NCBI RefSeq assembly: GCF_028640845.1
Contig: NC_080540.1
Span: forward strand, 233,768,794 to 233,832,793
DNA: 64,000 nt
Reading direction: 5' to 3'
Source: Ahaetulla prasina
Taxonomy: Eukaryota > Chordata > Lepidosauria > Squamata > Colubridae
Shown here: one piece after another, positions 44,757-56,376 of the stretch
How positions within the stretch are numbered: the first letter of the stretch is position 1
Layout: each line of letters starts with the position of its first letter
The notes under the pieces: generated by a model
What the model was told of the DNA's origin: nothing
Database searches by the model: none
What the model saw: the letters and a program-made list of their open reading frames with translations, nothing else
Program-made: the position numbers and the translations under genes

Positions 44757-45000
44757 GATGATGATGATGATGATTTTATTTACACAAAATGACAGTATAC
44801 ACAGCAAACGAGATAACTATGTTGGATTTCGTATCACAGATCACTAGTCGAACACTTCCCAAGCGTTTAGGACTGCGTGATGTATCGGCGAATTATGCGA
44901 GCAGATCCCAGTAAGGTGGCCTTCTGCAGCTGACCAATGGTGATCTTGTCAGCGCCAATTTCTTTTAAGTGCTTGCCTAGGTCTTTAGGCACAGCTCCCA
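44757..45000 (-). mobile_element. R4-like LINE 3' end
   Basis: On the minus strand the translation VPKDLGKHLKEIGADKITIG, then LQKATLLGSARIIRRYI and a stop, is a C-terminal motif set of a site-specific-type LINE (R4/Dong-like by my recollection). The 3' UTR ends CTGTCATTTTGTGTAAATAA and an ATCATC tail. A sliver of the same 3' end is at 56341-56378. Confidence 0.55.
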
Positions 45001-45001
45001 G

Positions 45002-45002
<1 letters not shown>

Positions 45003-45091
<89 letters not shown>
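45003..45091. repeat. GTT microsatellite changing to ATT
   Basis: About 12 GTT units pass directly into about 17 ATT units. It lies at the boundary between two antisense LINE fragments and probably began as a LINE tail. Confidence 0.95.
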
Positions 45092-45093
<2 letters not shown>

Positions 45094-45310
45094 TTATTTG
45101 CTGCCTATTTCCCCATGAGGCTACTTTAAGCGGCTTACAACAATAAAACACAAAAATGAAAACAAGTGTAAACATAACAGTAGTAAAGTGATAGAAGAAT
45201 GAAATAAACAATGAAAAAGAAAACAGTAATACAGCTATATTGGTGGGAAAGCAATGAGGAAGGGAGGAGGGAGGGATTGCTATCAATCTAGTAGTCACCT
45301 CCAGTGGGGA
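45092..45310 (-). mobile_element. Possible LINE 3' end
   Basis: On the minus strand the sequence ends TTGTAAGCCGCTTAAAGTAG, CTCATGGGGAAATAGGCAGC, then AAATA. This resembles the degenerate hairpin tail of the L2-like element at 9026. No coding part remains. Confidence 0.4.
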
Positions 45311-46077
45311 TATTTAATTTAATTTATTTATTTAAATATTTAATCTAATTTAAAAACCTTACAATTAGAATTTTTCTCCTGCAAGCTTGTTAACTTTATT
45401 TATAATCCTATGATTTCTTTTGCTTATTAACAACCAACCATGCTGGAGTGAAGATGATAAAGTTAAGCAGAATTAGACTTGACAGGTAGTTTTATGGGGG
45501 GGGGGGAATCAGGAAATCCCTGGAAGAAATTAAGAAATTGATAAAACATCCCAGAAAAGGCAATCACAATCATTTTCTGTGCTGATGTCAAGAAAATATC
45601 ATAGATGAGAGTGAGACCTTATGCAGTAGTAATCAGTAATTGAGCCCAGCTTTCTACTCTACTTAAAAGTCTCTTTAGGGATACTCTCTAATTTCTGCCG
45701 TGTATGAGAGATTACAACCCTGCAATGTGTTATTCTGTTTACTGAGATTGAATTCATTTTTTGAGTGTGCATTGTTACAGAGAGAGAAAAAACCCCAGTA
45801 TTATTCATGCACAAAAAGAAGGAACACACAGACCTGAGGAGAATCTCAAAGTTTGCAAAAGAAAAAAAAAAGACCTAGACAACTTCCCTACCCCCAGAAC
45901 AAAACAGCCTAAGTGGAAGAATTAAGCCTATGCTCAGCATTCATAGACTGCTGACTTAAGAAGGAAGGGCAGACAGATTGGAGCATTGTGGATTTTTCTG
46001 AGCAGGCTAGCCCATCCTGCAACATTTTGTTGTGGATGCTATGTGTTCTGCTTCAGGATGTTCTCTGGTGTTGAAGG
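45311..46077. other. Unique sequence
   Basis: No element recognised; a poly-G run at 45497-45506. Confidence 0.35.
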
Positions 46078-46085
46078 GTCTATCA

Positions 46086-46509
46086 CCGTGATGGCAATCC
46101 TATGGCATGTGTGCCGGAAGTGGCATGCAGAGCCATCTCTTAGGGCATGTGAGTCATCACCTGTTGCTCTTCCAGGTTCTGGCGCTCCAGCCAGCTGTTC
46201 TTCATGCGAGCGGAAGCACTGGAAACCATAAAAGCAGGCGCCAGGTACGCATACGTGCACCAGGAAGATGATCTTCCCGTTTCTGGCATGCGCATGTGCA
46301 AAGACCAGCCAGTTGGTCTTTGCACATGCATGCGTGCCAGAAACTGGAAGACCAGGTGCGGTTGTATGTGTGTGTGTCAGAAACCGGAAAATCATCTTCC
46401 TGGTTCATGCATGCGCACCGGGCGGCTGCTCTTCCAGTTTCTGGCACATGCACCTGTGCGCACACACTCCTGTTTCGTCACTTGGTGCTGAAAATGTTCG
46501 CCAACACTG
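46086..46509. mobile_element. Non-autonomous hAT element, 424-bp expanded form
   Basis: Ends CCGTGATGGCAATCCTATGG and AATGTTCGCCAACACTG, flanked by the perfect 8-bp duplication GTCTATCA (46078-46085 and 46510-46517). It is longer than relatives at 3497 and 41586 because CCAGAAAC/GTTTCTGG and TGCACATGC segments are duplicated in both directions. Confidence 0.92.
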
Positions 46510-47134
46510 GTCTATCAGTTCAGAAACCTATCAAGGCCGCTGCAAAATTGGGGAACCGTTTCTCTGAAGTCATGGGACTCATTGGACTTGCAGAGATTAG
46601 CAAACCAAACAGTAACAATGCCTGCCAAAGAATTGTGACTTTTAATGAGTTACATCAATTCCAACGACAGCTTTCTCCAATCTGTATTGGAGATTCCAGT
46701 TGTATCGAGACTACCTTGAACTCAGACAGCTGAATGTAAAAGGTTAGTTCCCATTAGGGAGTTGTCTTTATGTGTGCTTCAATATTAATGCAGCTTCAAG
46801 TGACCACTAAAACATATGAGCAGATCAAATAGAGTGAACCTGAATTGTGCGTGTGTGCACCCACCCACCCACCCACCCAAGAAATTCATTATTGCGAATG
46901 GGAATGTCTGAATACTCATCAACACAACCACTCTCCACACACCCTGATATACCTGTTGTGAGTATCTTAAAACCTTGGCTTTTCTATCACCATTTTCTAT
47001 TATCATGGGTAGGCTTTTCTGGAAGAAGAGATAATTTAAAACCCTTACAGAAAGATACTTTCTTCCAGGGTTAGAGTAAAAGGTGAACCCTTGTGGTTAG
47101 GTAGGTGTACCCTAATTTACACCATCCAAGCTGA
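46510..47134. other. Unique sequence
   Basis: A CCCA run at 46859-46879 is the only repeat seen. Confidence 0.35.
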
Positions 47135-47245
47135 CACCAGGCAGAGCATAGAACAACTCAAAGAAGTAGCGCGAGATCAGAAGAGTGGAGAGACCTGGCC
47201 CATAGAATCTCCAAGAGTCAAATACGATTGAATAGATAACATAAT
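47135..47245 (+). mobile_element. Possible RTE-like LINE 3' fragment
   Basis: One frame gives EEWRDLAHRISKSQIRLNR then a stop. This pattern (WRxLxHxxxKSxxRL near the end) is common at the C-terminus of RTE/BovB-type LINEs. The fragment is short and ends in ATAACATAATTATCATCATC. Confidence 0.4.
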
Positions 47246-48192
47246 TATCATCATCCTAATTTATCCAGCTGAAGAATTCTTAGCTTTTCAATCTAGAATT
47301 TGCCTCCTCAGCCCAACTGTATTTAAAAAAAGAAAAGAAAGGAAAGCAAAAGAGAAAAAAAACAAACCCCAAATTACTTTTGATATCCTTGTTAGCAGCC
47401 CAGAAGTGAGAATATTTTAAAAAGTTCTGTGTTCATAATTGATCCAGTGGGTGAATGAAAAGGGTCAGGTCTAGTTTTTACCAGTTGTGTACTAGTATAA
47501 ACAGGATTATGTAGGAAAGGCATTTTGGAGTAGATAGAATGAAAGGCTTCCCAGCAAGCATGTAATTTGCCAAATGTTTTAAGTAGCAATATTGCACTAT
47601 AAATGCAGTTTATCACATCTATTGTTTTAATTTCTTCCTTGCACCAAAGGGGAAAAGAAATAGTCTGAAGAAACATCAGTTTGACAGACTCTTGTCTATC
47701 AGCAGTTGAGAGGCAGTTAAGAACTTCTCAGGTGTCAACTAAACGGAATGAAAAAGCAGGCAATTAAGAACCCATGAAACATGGCCTATATTAAAATATG
47801 TTGTTCCTGTCCTGGAGCATCTAAACTTGCATCGCTCCAAAACATTGCACTGAAATTAAAATGTCATGTGGTTCCTCAGACTTGGCTGCTGCCACAACAT
47901 AAAATGACAGGAGGGCACCAGGAAGGGAAGAAGACTTTATCAACCAATCCTTCAGCTGAAAACCAAAGGGTGTATATTAGTGCTCTGGTGTGATCCATCA
48001 GCCAAGGTTATGAACAGCTTCCCAAGAAGAATTAGATATAGTAAGTCAGGTACGTTGGTTTGATGGTCATCCCAAAATAGACATGTTGTGCCATTTGGCA
48101 CTTTGACTGAAATTGCATTCTCAGAATAGGCTGAGAAAAGTGAATACGAAGTCTGTCCACATAATGTATAGCTGTATCTATTTATAATTTAG
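47246..48192. other. Unique sequence
   Basis: No element recognised. Confidence 0.35.
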
Positions 48193-48289
48193 AATAACAG
48201 AGTTAGAAGGGACCTTGGAGGTCTTCTAGTCCAACACCCTGCTTAGGCAGGAAAAACTACTCCTCTTCAGACAAATGGTTATCCAATAT
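48193..48289 (-). mobile_element. CR1 LINE 3' UTR fragment
   Basis: The plus strand shows ACAGAGTTAGAAGGGACCTT, GGTCTTCTAGTCCAACACCC and CAAATGGTTATCCAATATTC, the antisense CR1 end. It is cut at about 48289 by the L2 copy. Confidence 0.85.
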
Positions 48290-48905
48290 TCTTTGTGCAC
48301 GGTCACTCATGCCCTCGTCATTTCCCCCCTGGACTACTGTAACGCTCTCTACATGGGGCTCCCCTTGAAAAGCACCCGGAGGCTCCAACTGGTCCAGAAT
48401 GCGGCTGCGCGGGTGATAGAGTGGCTCCCACATAACACCTCTCCTGCGCAGGCTGCACTGGTTGCCGGTGGTCTTCCGGGTGCAATTCAAGGTGTTGGTA
48501 ACCACCTTTAAAGCACTCCATGGCTTAGGACCGGGCTATTTACGGGACCGCCTGCTGCCACCAATAGCCTCCCACCGACCTGTGCGCTCCCACAGGGAGG
48601 GTCTCCTCAGGGTGCCGTCAGCCAAATAATGCCGGCTGGCGACCCCCAGGGGGAGAGCCTTCTCTGTGGGGGCATCTACCCTCTGGAATGAGCTTCCTCT
48701 GGGGTTACGATCACTTCCCGACCTCCGGACCTTCCGATGCGAGCTCAAGACTCTTTTGTTTCACCGCGCAGTGCTGGCCTAATGTGTTAATGGTTTTAGT
48801 CAGGGTTTTATTATTATCTTAATTAGTTTTAACGTTAGCCAAATTTGAATTAGATTTTTATAGCGTCTTTTAACTTTATTTATTAATATTTATTTATTTA
48901 ATTAA
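48290..48905 (+). mobile_element. L2 LINE, 5'-truncated, divergent subfamily
   Basis: The sense strand encodes [22 protein letters not shown] and [15 protein letters not shown] before frame breaks, then the [15 protein letters not shown] and ERTFRCELKTLLFHRAVLA-like end. The tail is TTATTTATTAATATTTATTT without the CCGCCC hairpin of the main L2 copies, so it is a different L2 lineage. Confidence 0.85.
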
Positions 48906-49105
48906 TTAATTAAATATCTTCTTAAAAACTTCTAGTGTTTCAACCTGGCCACATCAAAGCAAACATTTAAAAGCGGAGTTTGAAGAGGAAATTGGAAATA
49001 AGACTGATGCAATATCGCAACACCCAGGATTTTTTTAAAAAAAGGTACAGATGATAAACCAAATGGAACTGAATGAATTATCGAACTGAATTAAGTTGAT
49101 TATTG
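48906..49105. other. Unique sequence
   Basis: Nothing recognised. Confidence 0.3.
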
Positions 49106-49113
49106 GATCAACT

Positions 49114-50012
49114 CAGGGGTGAAATGCTACCGGATCGGAGGGGATCACGCGATCCGGTAGTGATGGTGGCTGCTGGTTCCCTGGCCCCGCCCCCGTCTCT
49201 GCTGAGCCGCACCATCTGCAGAGGTTTTTTTTTTTTACTTTTAAAAGCTGGTTTTGCTTCAGCAGAAACAGGCCTTTAAAAGTAAAAAACAGCAGAACCT
49301 TACTTGTACTCTTACTTGTAGAAAACATGTTTTCTACAAGTAAAAGTAGAGATTTTAAGGCACTTACCTGATTACTGATGAACGCATGGCTCTCTTTCCA
49401 GCCCGAAAGCAGTTTCACTTTCAGCCAGACAGAATCAATCGCTCAGCTAATCTATTTCCTCGGTGATCAACTGGCTGGCTTTGCTGAGGAACTCTGGGAT
49501 TTGAAGTCCACAATAAAATAAAATAAAATAAAATATTTGTGCAGCTTTCTGAGATTTGGTGTGTTTCTGTAGTGTTTCACTCTAACTACACAAACACACA
49601 AAATCTCAGAAAGCTGTATGTGGCATATTGTGTGTGTGTGTGTGTGTGTGTGTTAGTTGTGTGTTTGTGGCTATGTGAAGTGTGAAGTGCAGCTGCTTTT
49701 ACATTGTGTGTGAGTCAGTTGTGTTGTGTTGTGTGTGTGTAAAGTGTGAAAGTTGGTTTTTGAGCTTTTTGTGGCTATGTGAAGTGTGAAGTGCAGCTAC
49801 TTTTACATTGTGTGTGAGTCAGTTGTGTTGTGTGTGTGTAAAGTGTGAAAGTTGGTTTTTGGTACCTCTTATTGTTTTTTATACTTTGTTTATTATTTTT
49901 ATTATTTATTGTTATTGGCCACGCCCACCAAGCCATCTGACCACCAAGCCACGCCCACCAATTAAGCCACACCCACAGAACCGGTAGGGAAAATTTTTAG
50001 ATTTCACCCCTG
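49114..50012. mobile_element. Large non-autonomous hAT element, 899 bp
   Basis: Ends CAGGGGTGAAATGCTACCGG and TTTTAGATTTCACCCCTG, flanked by the perfect 8-bp duplication GATCAACT (49106-49113 and 50013-50020). The right part has the family's CACGCCCACCAAGCCA repeats. Inside are a hairpin (49542-49616), a TG tract (49630-49652), a 104-bp tandem duplication (from 49667 and 49771) and a piece of the palindromic MITE near 49467-49512. No transposase. Confidence 0.92.
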
Positions 50013-50105
50013 GATCAACTGGAATAATATTGGTGTCTGACAATTGGACTTATATCGACAGCTCTATATATTTATATTTATGCTCGGTAAAGAAATAAAG
50101 TTAAA

Positions 50106-50377
50106 GGGCCTCTGTGGCTCAGACTAGTAAGACAGTCTGTTATTAACAGCAGCTGCTTGCAATTACTGCAGATTCAAACCCCACCAGGCCCAAGGTTGAC
50201 TCAGCCTTTCATCCTTTATAAGGTAGGTAAAATGAGGACCCAGATTGTTGGGGGCAATAAGTTGACTTTGTATATAATATACAAATGGATGAAGACTATT
50301 GCTTGACATAGTGTAAGCCACCCTGAGTCTTCGGAGATGGGCGGGATATAGATGCAAATAATAATAATAAAAAAAAG
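50106..50377 (+). mobile_element. tRNA-derived SINE with an L2-like 3' tail
   Basis: Head: A box TGTGGCTCAGACTAG and B box AGATTCAAACCC. Body: GCCCAAGGTTGACTCAGCC, GGTAAAATGAGGACCCAGAT, GGGGGCAATAAGTTGACTTT. Tail: CCACCCTGAGTCTTCGGAGA then TGGGCGGGATATAGATGC and AATAAT units. It is the same family as 21048-21306. Confidence 0.88.
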
Positions 50378-50462
50378 GTAATTCAAGAAATTAAGAGGAG
50401 TATAAAAAAATTAGAATTGTATAAATAAATGCATTATATAAGGTGATTAAGAATTATAAATA

Positions 50463-51077
<615 letters not shown>

Positions 51078-51320
51078 GTTATGTATGTTATATATAACAT
51101 ACATAAGTAAGTGTTATTAATACACAGTATATTAGACAAGTGTGGGGGAAGAAAGGGGACAGTCGCATAAAGAACAATAGAGATATAAAGATTGTAAAAA
51201 ATAAGATCTATTTGTGTATTTAAATATAGAATACTCTGTGTGGGAAATACTTAAAAAAGAGAATATTTAGATATACGTTCTCATATGCGAAAGTGGGAGA
51301 ATTTCGCCCAAACGATAAAT

Positions 51321-52430
51321 ATGACAACTACAGCAACTATCTCTAAAATAGGTAAAAAAATAGCGACAATCCCTTCACTTATTATAGCTTCACCTACAGG
51401 TCAAAAATCGATAATGACTGTGCCTGGCAAAGATAAATCAGACCTGGCAATGAACATTCAAAGCATGCAAATAATGTTACAAACATTACAGTAAATAATG
51501 AATAAAATTCAAGAAGCAATAGCCAACAACCACGAAGAAACAAAAATGTTACATAAAGAACTAAAGACTGAAATTGGTGAAATGAAGGAGGAAATTAAAC
51601 ACATGAAAGATAAAATTGGTGATATTTAACAAGTAATGCTAGAAAATGAACACAGAATTCAAAAAGTAGAATCTAAAATAGAGCAAGTTGATAATAAAAT
51701 AGAAAAGATGGAGCAGAAAGCCCTACAAGTAAATAATGAGTTAAGTAAGTCAATTGCTCATCTGGAAATGGAAAAAGCTTCGTTATTTTTAAGATTTCAA
51801 AATATTCCAGAAGAGAAGGATGAAGACTTGGGAGAGAAAATGGCAGAGATATTAGCAGAAGCCTTAGGAAAAGATAAATTAGAAATAAGAAGAAAATTGG
51901 ATGTAGCTTACCGAGTATACACAACATATGCAAGAAGCCATAGAAAGGCGAGAGAGGTACATATAAGGTTTATTAAAAGAGCAATGAGAGATGAAATATA
52001 CAAACAAACAAGAGAGGAACCTATAATATATAAAGGTAAAGAAATTATAGTATTAAAACAAATACCACGCAGAATAAGGGACCAGAGACAACAATATCAA
52101 TTTCTGACAACATAATTAACAAGACACAAGGTCAGGTTTAGATGGCTAATACCGGAAGGCATACTCATAACATGACAGGCAAAAAAATGTAAGGTAGACA
52201 CAATTGAAAAAGCGCAGGATTTTTTTGAACAACACTTTGCACAGGAAGAACAGGAAAGTAAGGGGGAACTAGAGCGCAGAAGTCAAGACAGAGAGATTCT
52301 AGTGGAAATAGAACAAGAAAGAGAAATACAAAAGAGACAAGAAAAAGAGCGGATAGAAAGAGAAGGAGAAGGAAGGAGGCTAGTAAGAGAGACAAGAAGC
52401 ACAAAAAAGGCAGAACAAATAAAAAAAGGA
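51321..52430 (+). pseudogene. L1 ORF1 (RNA-binding protein) with stops
   Basis: One reading frame runs from MTTTATISKIGKKI to the ORF2 start, interrupted by TAA at 51492 and 51627 and by later stops near 52113 and 52173. It encodes a coiled coil (KMLHKELKTEIGEMKEEIKH, VESKIEQVDNKIEKMEQKAL), then the RRM-like part with LFLRFQNIPE, and a basic C-terminal domain (KAREVHIRFIKRAMRDEIYK, PIIYKGKEI). ORF1 proteins trimerise through the coiled coil and coat LINE RNA. The stops make this copy inactive, but the frame is otherwise well kept. Confidence 0.85.
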
Positions 52431-52615
52431 AAGGTGTTTTTAGTAAACATTAATGGTTTAAACATATTAAGAAAGAGAGCTCAAACCCTCAACAAATTAA
52501 AAAAAAATAGATGCAGATGTGATATGTTTACAGAAGGTCCACATCAAAAAGGATTATAGAAAATTGCTAGAAAATGTAAAATTAGGGAATTGGTTAGAGA
52601 CTAGAAATACTAGAT
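52430..52615 (+). pseudogene. L1 ORF2 endonuclease start
   Basis: VNINGLNILRKRAQTLNKLK matches the first strand and helix of the L1 endonuclease, including the catalytic asparagine in NINGLN. In the A-run near 52500 the frame shifts, after which IDADVICLQ, HIKKDYRKLLENVKLGNW can be read. Everything after this, including the rest of the endonuclease and all of the reverse transcriptase, is missing. Confidence 0.75.
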
Positions 52616-52648
52616 GATGAAAAAAGGTGACAAGCTTATATATACATG

Positions 52649-52785
52649 CAGTGGTGGGATTCAAGTAATTTAACAACTGGTTCTCTGCCATAATGATTTC
52701 TTCCAACAACCAGTTTGCCAAACTGCTCAGAAAGTTAACAACCGGTTCTCCCGAAGTGGTGAGAACTGGCTGAATCCCACCACTG
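52649..52785. mobile_element. Non-autonomous hAT element, 137 bp
   Basis: Ends CAGTGGTGGGATTCAAGTAA and GGCTGAATCCCACCACTG, flanked by the perfect 8-bp duplication TATACATG (52641-52648 and 52786-52793). Same length and family as 63027-63163, in opposite orientation. Confidence 0.95.
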
Positions 52786-53099
52786 TATACATGTAGATAT
52801 AATGGCAAGGTATGAAAGAAACTGAATAGTCAGAAGGATAGAAAGGATAGAAGGAAAAAAGAAATAAGAGAAAATGGGTCAAAAAAGAAAAGCATAATTA
52901 AAGGAAAAGAGAAGGGAATAAGGATGTAAAAAGGAGAGGAACAAGGAAACAAAGCTGATGTGAAGAAGGAACATAGGTTCTATGTTAATGTATGTTATGT
53001 ATTGTTATTCTTTCTTGTTATATGTTTTATGTCAATGTATGTTATGTATTGTTGTTCTTCTTTGTTAAAAAATAAATAAAAACAAACAAACAAAGCAAA

Positions 53100-54640
53100 C
53101 ATTTAAGCAAAAAATATTCCTTTTAATCCTATAAAAGATTCCAAACGGGACCCTTTGATTCCATATGTTGGCTTTTCTAGAAAGAAAACATAAACATAAA
53201 TGTCATTTGCAGAGTTTCAATATTTAGGGCTGCTGATAATGCAGCCTGGTGCATGCGTTCCCCCCCCTCCCCCATATAAACAAACCTGTAAAAAGAAAAT
53301 GTTTAATGGGATAAGAATAATATAATTTAAAATCCCCGGTGCCAGCACGAAGTCAATTCTTGGCAGTTGATTTAGAGGCAGCCTGCATTAGCCTCTTCTT
53401 ATCAGATGAGGTTTGTATTAAAGTTCCCTGATGCAGTTTTCAAGGAAAGACACTGCAGGTTGTTGCTCTTTGTGATTGGCTTCGACACGTGCCACTGAAA
53501 GGGCTTTTAGGCAGAGAATAGTATTTTTTTTTTTAAGTCTGTATTGAGTTCGGGCTGATTTTGATAGCCCGTTTCAGTCAAGAACCATAAAGTTATTGCA
53601 CATTTAAACCTGTCAGTGTGGGCCTCATTCTATCTCTCGGCTTCTTTCTGTCTCTCTCCCTCTCATCATTTCAGAGGACTGCAAGGTTACAGAAAGGTCT
53701 AATCAATTGTCAAACTCTCCTTTATCACTGAGAAGGTGGATTTTTTTTTTTTAAAAAAAAATCCTAACTGCCCTGCTATAGGGGGTTCTCCTCACTACAC
53801 CGCACCCTTTTCACATACAATGCTACCATGATTAATGTCCTCCCACCTCAGACCTTGTTAAAACCTGTTCTTTAAAGCAGCCTGGCGCACCACAGCGAGA
53901 GCAAGAGTGAGGTTGCATAAATCAACGTGTTCTCAGAGCCCCCAGGATATCCATTATAGATGCCAGCTGGATGACTGGAAGATAGAGAAAAATGAATATT
54001 GTATCCTGTGGCCTTTTGCCTCTAATGACCACTTTTCAACATTTTTGAAGGCATGATTAAATTTTGATAACTGGGGAAGTCACTCTGAACAGGCTGAAAT
54101 AGAGATAAATTGACTGAGGGTCTGACATCTCAGTGGAGAGCAGGCAACTAATTAGTGTGTGAATCGCACTCTGAAAGAGATGTAAAAAGGAGGCAGGTTT
54201 AATCAGAGGCGCTGCGAGGTACAGGAATAGTCGGGGATAATTGCGGCCTAGGTAGAAATCACAGGCTCAACGAGCGGCTTTTTCTGTCCTCTTGATTGGC
54301 AGCCGCTGACCTAGTGTCTCAAACCCTTGAACTCCTACAACACTAACAGCCTTGTCAAAGCAATTTGCTTGCAGCTCTCCGTGACTGCTTATTTCAGTAG
54401 CGGCAGTGCTGGGACACCCAATTGGAAAAGGTACTTTGCTCCTTGGCTCCAGTGGGAGCTGGGCGGAACAGCCTCATTATTTCTGATGACTTTCCTTTTG
54501 AACCTTTTACCCCCGCCTCCCCTCAACACACTTTACAAACCCCTACCTGGACCCTCGCACTAGGGGCTCTTCTGGACAGATGAAGTGTCAGATCAATTTA
54601 ACTGTTGATTATTGAGGGAAAGAAGGAAGGGCGGGGACAG
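53100..54640. other. Repeat-poor block, candidate conserved noncoding sequence
   Basis: About 1.5 kb free of transposon ends, with balanced composition and no codon-like periodicity that I can argue for. It contains ACTAATTAG near 54150 and several ATTA cores. Regulatory function is inferred, not shown. Confidence 0.4.
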
Positions 54641-54849
54641 CTATCGATAGAATATCATATCAAACTTCTTCTGGCGGTCATCATGGTACTTGCAACATGA
54701 TACATCCTGGAAGGGTACTATATAGATCATAATGGATTCTTTTATGATAAGTTTAAGAAACAAAGACAAGGTATAGTATTTGATTAATGATTGTCTTGGA
54801 CAAAACCATAGTATTGGATGCAACTACAACCTAGCGAAAAGATTCAAGA

Positions 54850-55010
54850 GCAGTAAAAACACAATCTCTCTCTCTCATTCATACACTGACACCCAAAGAC
54901 ACATACAACACAATCCAAGGGGGAAAGAGAGAGGGAGGGAAAGAGAGAGCGGGGAGTTTCAAGGGGGAGAGAGAGGGGGGAGGGAGGGAGGGAGGGAGGG
55001 AGAGAAGGCT
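54850..55010. repeat. Purine-rich GGGA/GAGA tract
   Basis: GAGAGAGGGAGGGAAAGAGA followed by GGGAGGGAGGGAGGG units; a CTCTCTCTCT run lies just before it at 54863. Low-complexity. Confidence 0.9.
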
Positions 55011-55130
55011 CCCTTGACATATGTACAGAGATAAAGGAACAGCTATTCTGTTGATTTTCTTTACCTGAAAATGAAGTAGAGTTCCTCAGCATTAAATTTT
55101 GCTTTTGCCCAAGGCACTGTAGGTGGGTTT

Positions 55131-55133
<3 letters not shown>

Positions 55134-55178
<45 letters not shown>
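55134..55178. repeat. GT microsatellite, about 22 units
   Basis: A pure GT run, interrupted only at the end by TTTG. Confidence 0.95.
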
Positions 55179-55181
<3 letters not shown>

Positions 55182-55472
55182 AGGGGCATACCAGAAGCAG
55201 GTGATTGGGGTTTCATGTGATACACTCTACTTTCCCTGAAGTCTTCAGCAAGGAATTTTAATACATATTTCACATGTTAATGAGGAGCTATTGTTATTAG
55301 TGCTACATAATTAAGTGTTTGGTGAAAGTGGTTGCTTTTGATTAGGTAGGTAGTTTAGTCATGTTTTCTCTTTTTTTATTCCATTTCTCCCATTTTTAAG
55401 AGACCACAAGTGGCTAGCAAGCACTTTTTAATGTAAAACAACAGGTTTTAAGATTTTGTGCATACTCTGCAT

Positions 55473-55473
<1 letters not shown>

Positions 55474-55517
<44 letters not shown>

Positions 55518-55518
55518 A
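55474..55518. repeat. ATC microsatellite, about 14 units
   Basis: An ATC run next to the 5' truncation point of the L2 at 55522. Confidence 0.95.
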
Positions 55519-55521
55519 ATT

Positions 55522-55979
55522 ACTTACGGGACCGCCTGCTGTTACCTTATGCCTCCCATCGACCCGTACGCTCTCACAGAGAGGGTCTTCTCAGGGTGCC
55601 GTCCGCCAAGCAATGCCGGCTGGCGGCCCCCGGGGGAAGGGCCTTCTCTGTTGGAGCTCCTACTCTCTGGAACGACCTTCCCCCCAGTTTGCGCCAAATA
55701 TCTGACCTTCGGACCTTTCGTCGGGAATTAAAAACTTATTTATTCATCCAAGCGGGACTGGACTGATTTTTTAGATTTTTTAAATTTCTAAATTTTAAAT
55801 TTTTAAATTTTCTGTAATTTTATATGGGGTATTTTAGGTTGGTCAATTTGACGGTTTTAATTTGGCCATTATTGAATAGGTATTTTAAATTGATTTTTTA
55901 ACTTTGTATACTTATTGCTTTTTATCTTGGCTGTACACCGCCCTGAGTCCTTCGGGAGAAGGGCGGTATAAAAGTTTAA

Positions 55980-56013
<34 letters not shown>
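55522..56013 (+). mobile_element. L2 LINE, 5'-truncated 3' end
   Basis: Sense-strand end of ORF2 ([33 protein letters not shown] end), then a 3' UTR, hairpin CCGCCCTGAGTCCTTCGGGA and an AATAAATAAAT tail. Its 3' UTR differs clearly from that of the intact L2, so it is a separate subfamily and insertion. Confidence 0.9.
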
Positions 56014-56015
<2 letters not shown>

Positions 56016-56020
56016 ACAAG

Positions 56021-56295
56021 AAGAGGGAGTCAAACTATTCTCCAAAGCACCTGAGGGTAGAACAAGAAGCAATGGGTGGAAACTAATCAAGGAGAGATGC
56101 AATTTAGAACTAAGGAGAAATTTCCTGACAGTTAGAACAATTAATCAGTGGAACAACTTGCCTGCAGAAGTTGTAAATGCTCCAACACTGGAAAATTTTA
56201 AGAAAATGTTGGATAACCATTTGTCTGAAATGGTGTAGGGTTTCCTGCCTGGGCAGGGGGTTGGATTAGAAGACCTCCAAGGTCCCTTCCAACTC

Positions 56296-56326
<31 letters not shown>

Positions 56327-56340
56327 ATTATTATTATTAT
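56021..56340 (+). mobile_element. CR1 LINE 3' end (plus strand)
   Basis: From AAGAAGAGGGAGTCAAACT through TTCTCCAAAGCACCTGAGGG and the 3' UTR (GGTTGGATTAGAAGACCTCC, CCCTTCCAACTCTG) to a GTTGTT...ATTATT tail. Truncated at the L2 tail on the left. Confidence 0.9.
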
Positions 56341-56376
56341 CTCATTTGCTGTGTATACTGTCATTTTGTGTAAATA

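Larger units (their letters stand above)
51081..53096 (+). mobile_element. L1 deletion derivative: ORF1, start of ORF2, 3' tail
   Basis: A 5' UTR-like lead, ORF1 (51321 to about 52400), the first 60 or so codons of ORF2 (about 52430-52615), and then directly a purine-rich 3' UTR ending GTTAAAAAATAAATAAAAAC. Roughly 3.5 kb of ORF2 expected between these parts is missing. A 137-bp hAT element sits at the join. Confidence 0.75.

Noticed and set aside
44867..45298. 143-codon frame with long Ile and Thr runs
   Set aside because: The runs are translations of the ATT and GTT microsatellite, bridging two unrelated antisense LINE fragments.
46202..46733. Overlapping open frames on both strands
   Set aside because: They fall in the palindromic hAT element, where symmetry mirrors open frames on the two strands.
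51285..51494. A separate small gene upstream of L1 ORF1
   Set aside because: It is in the same frame as ORF1 and is simply its N-terminal part, cut off by the TAA at 51492.
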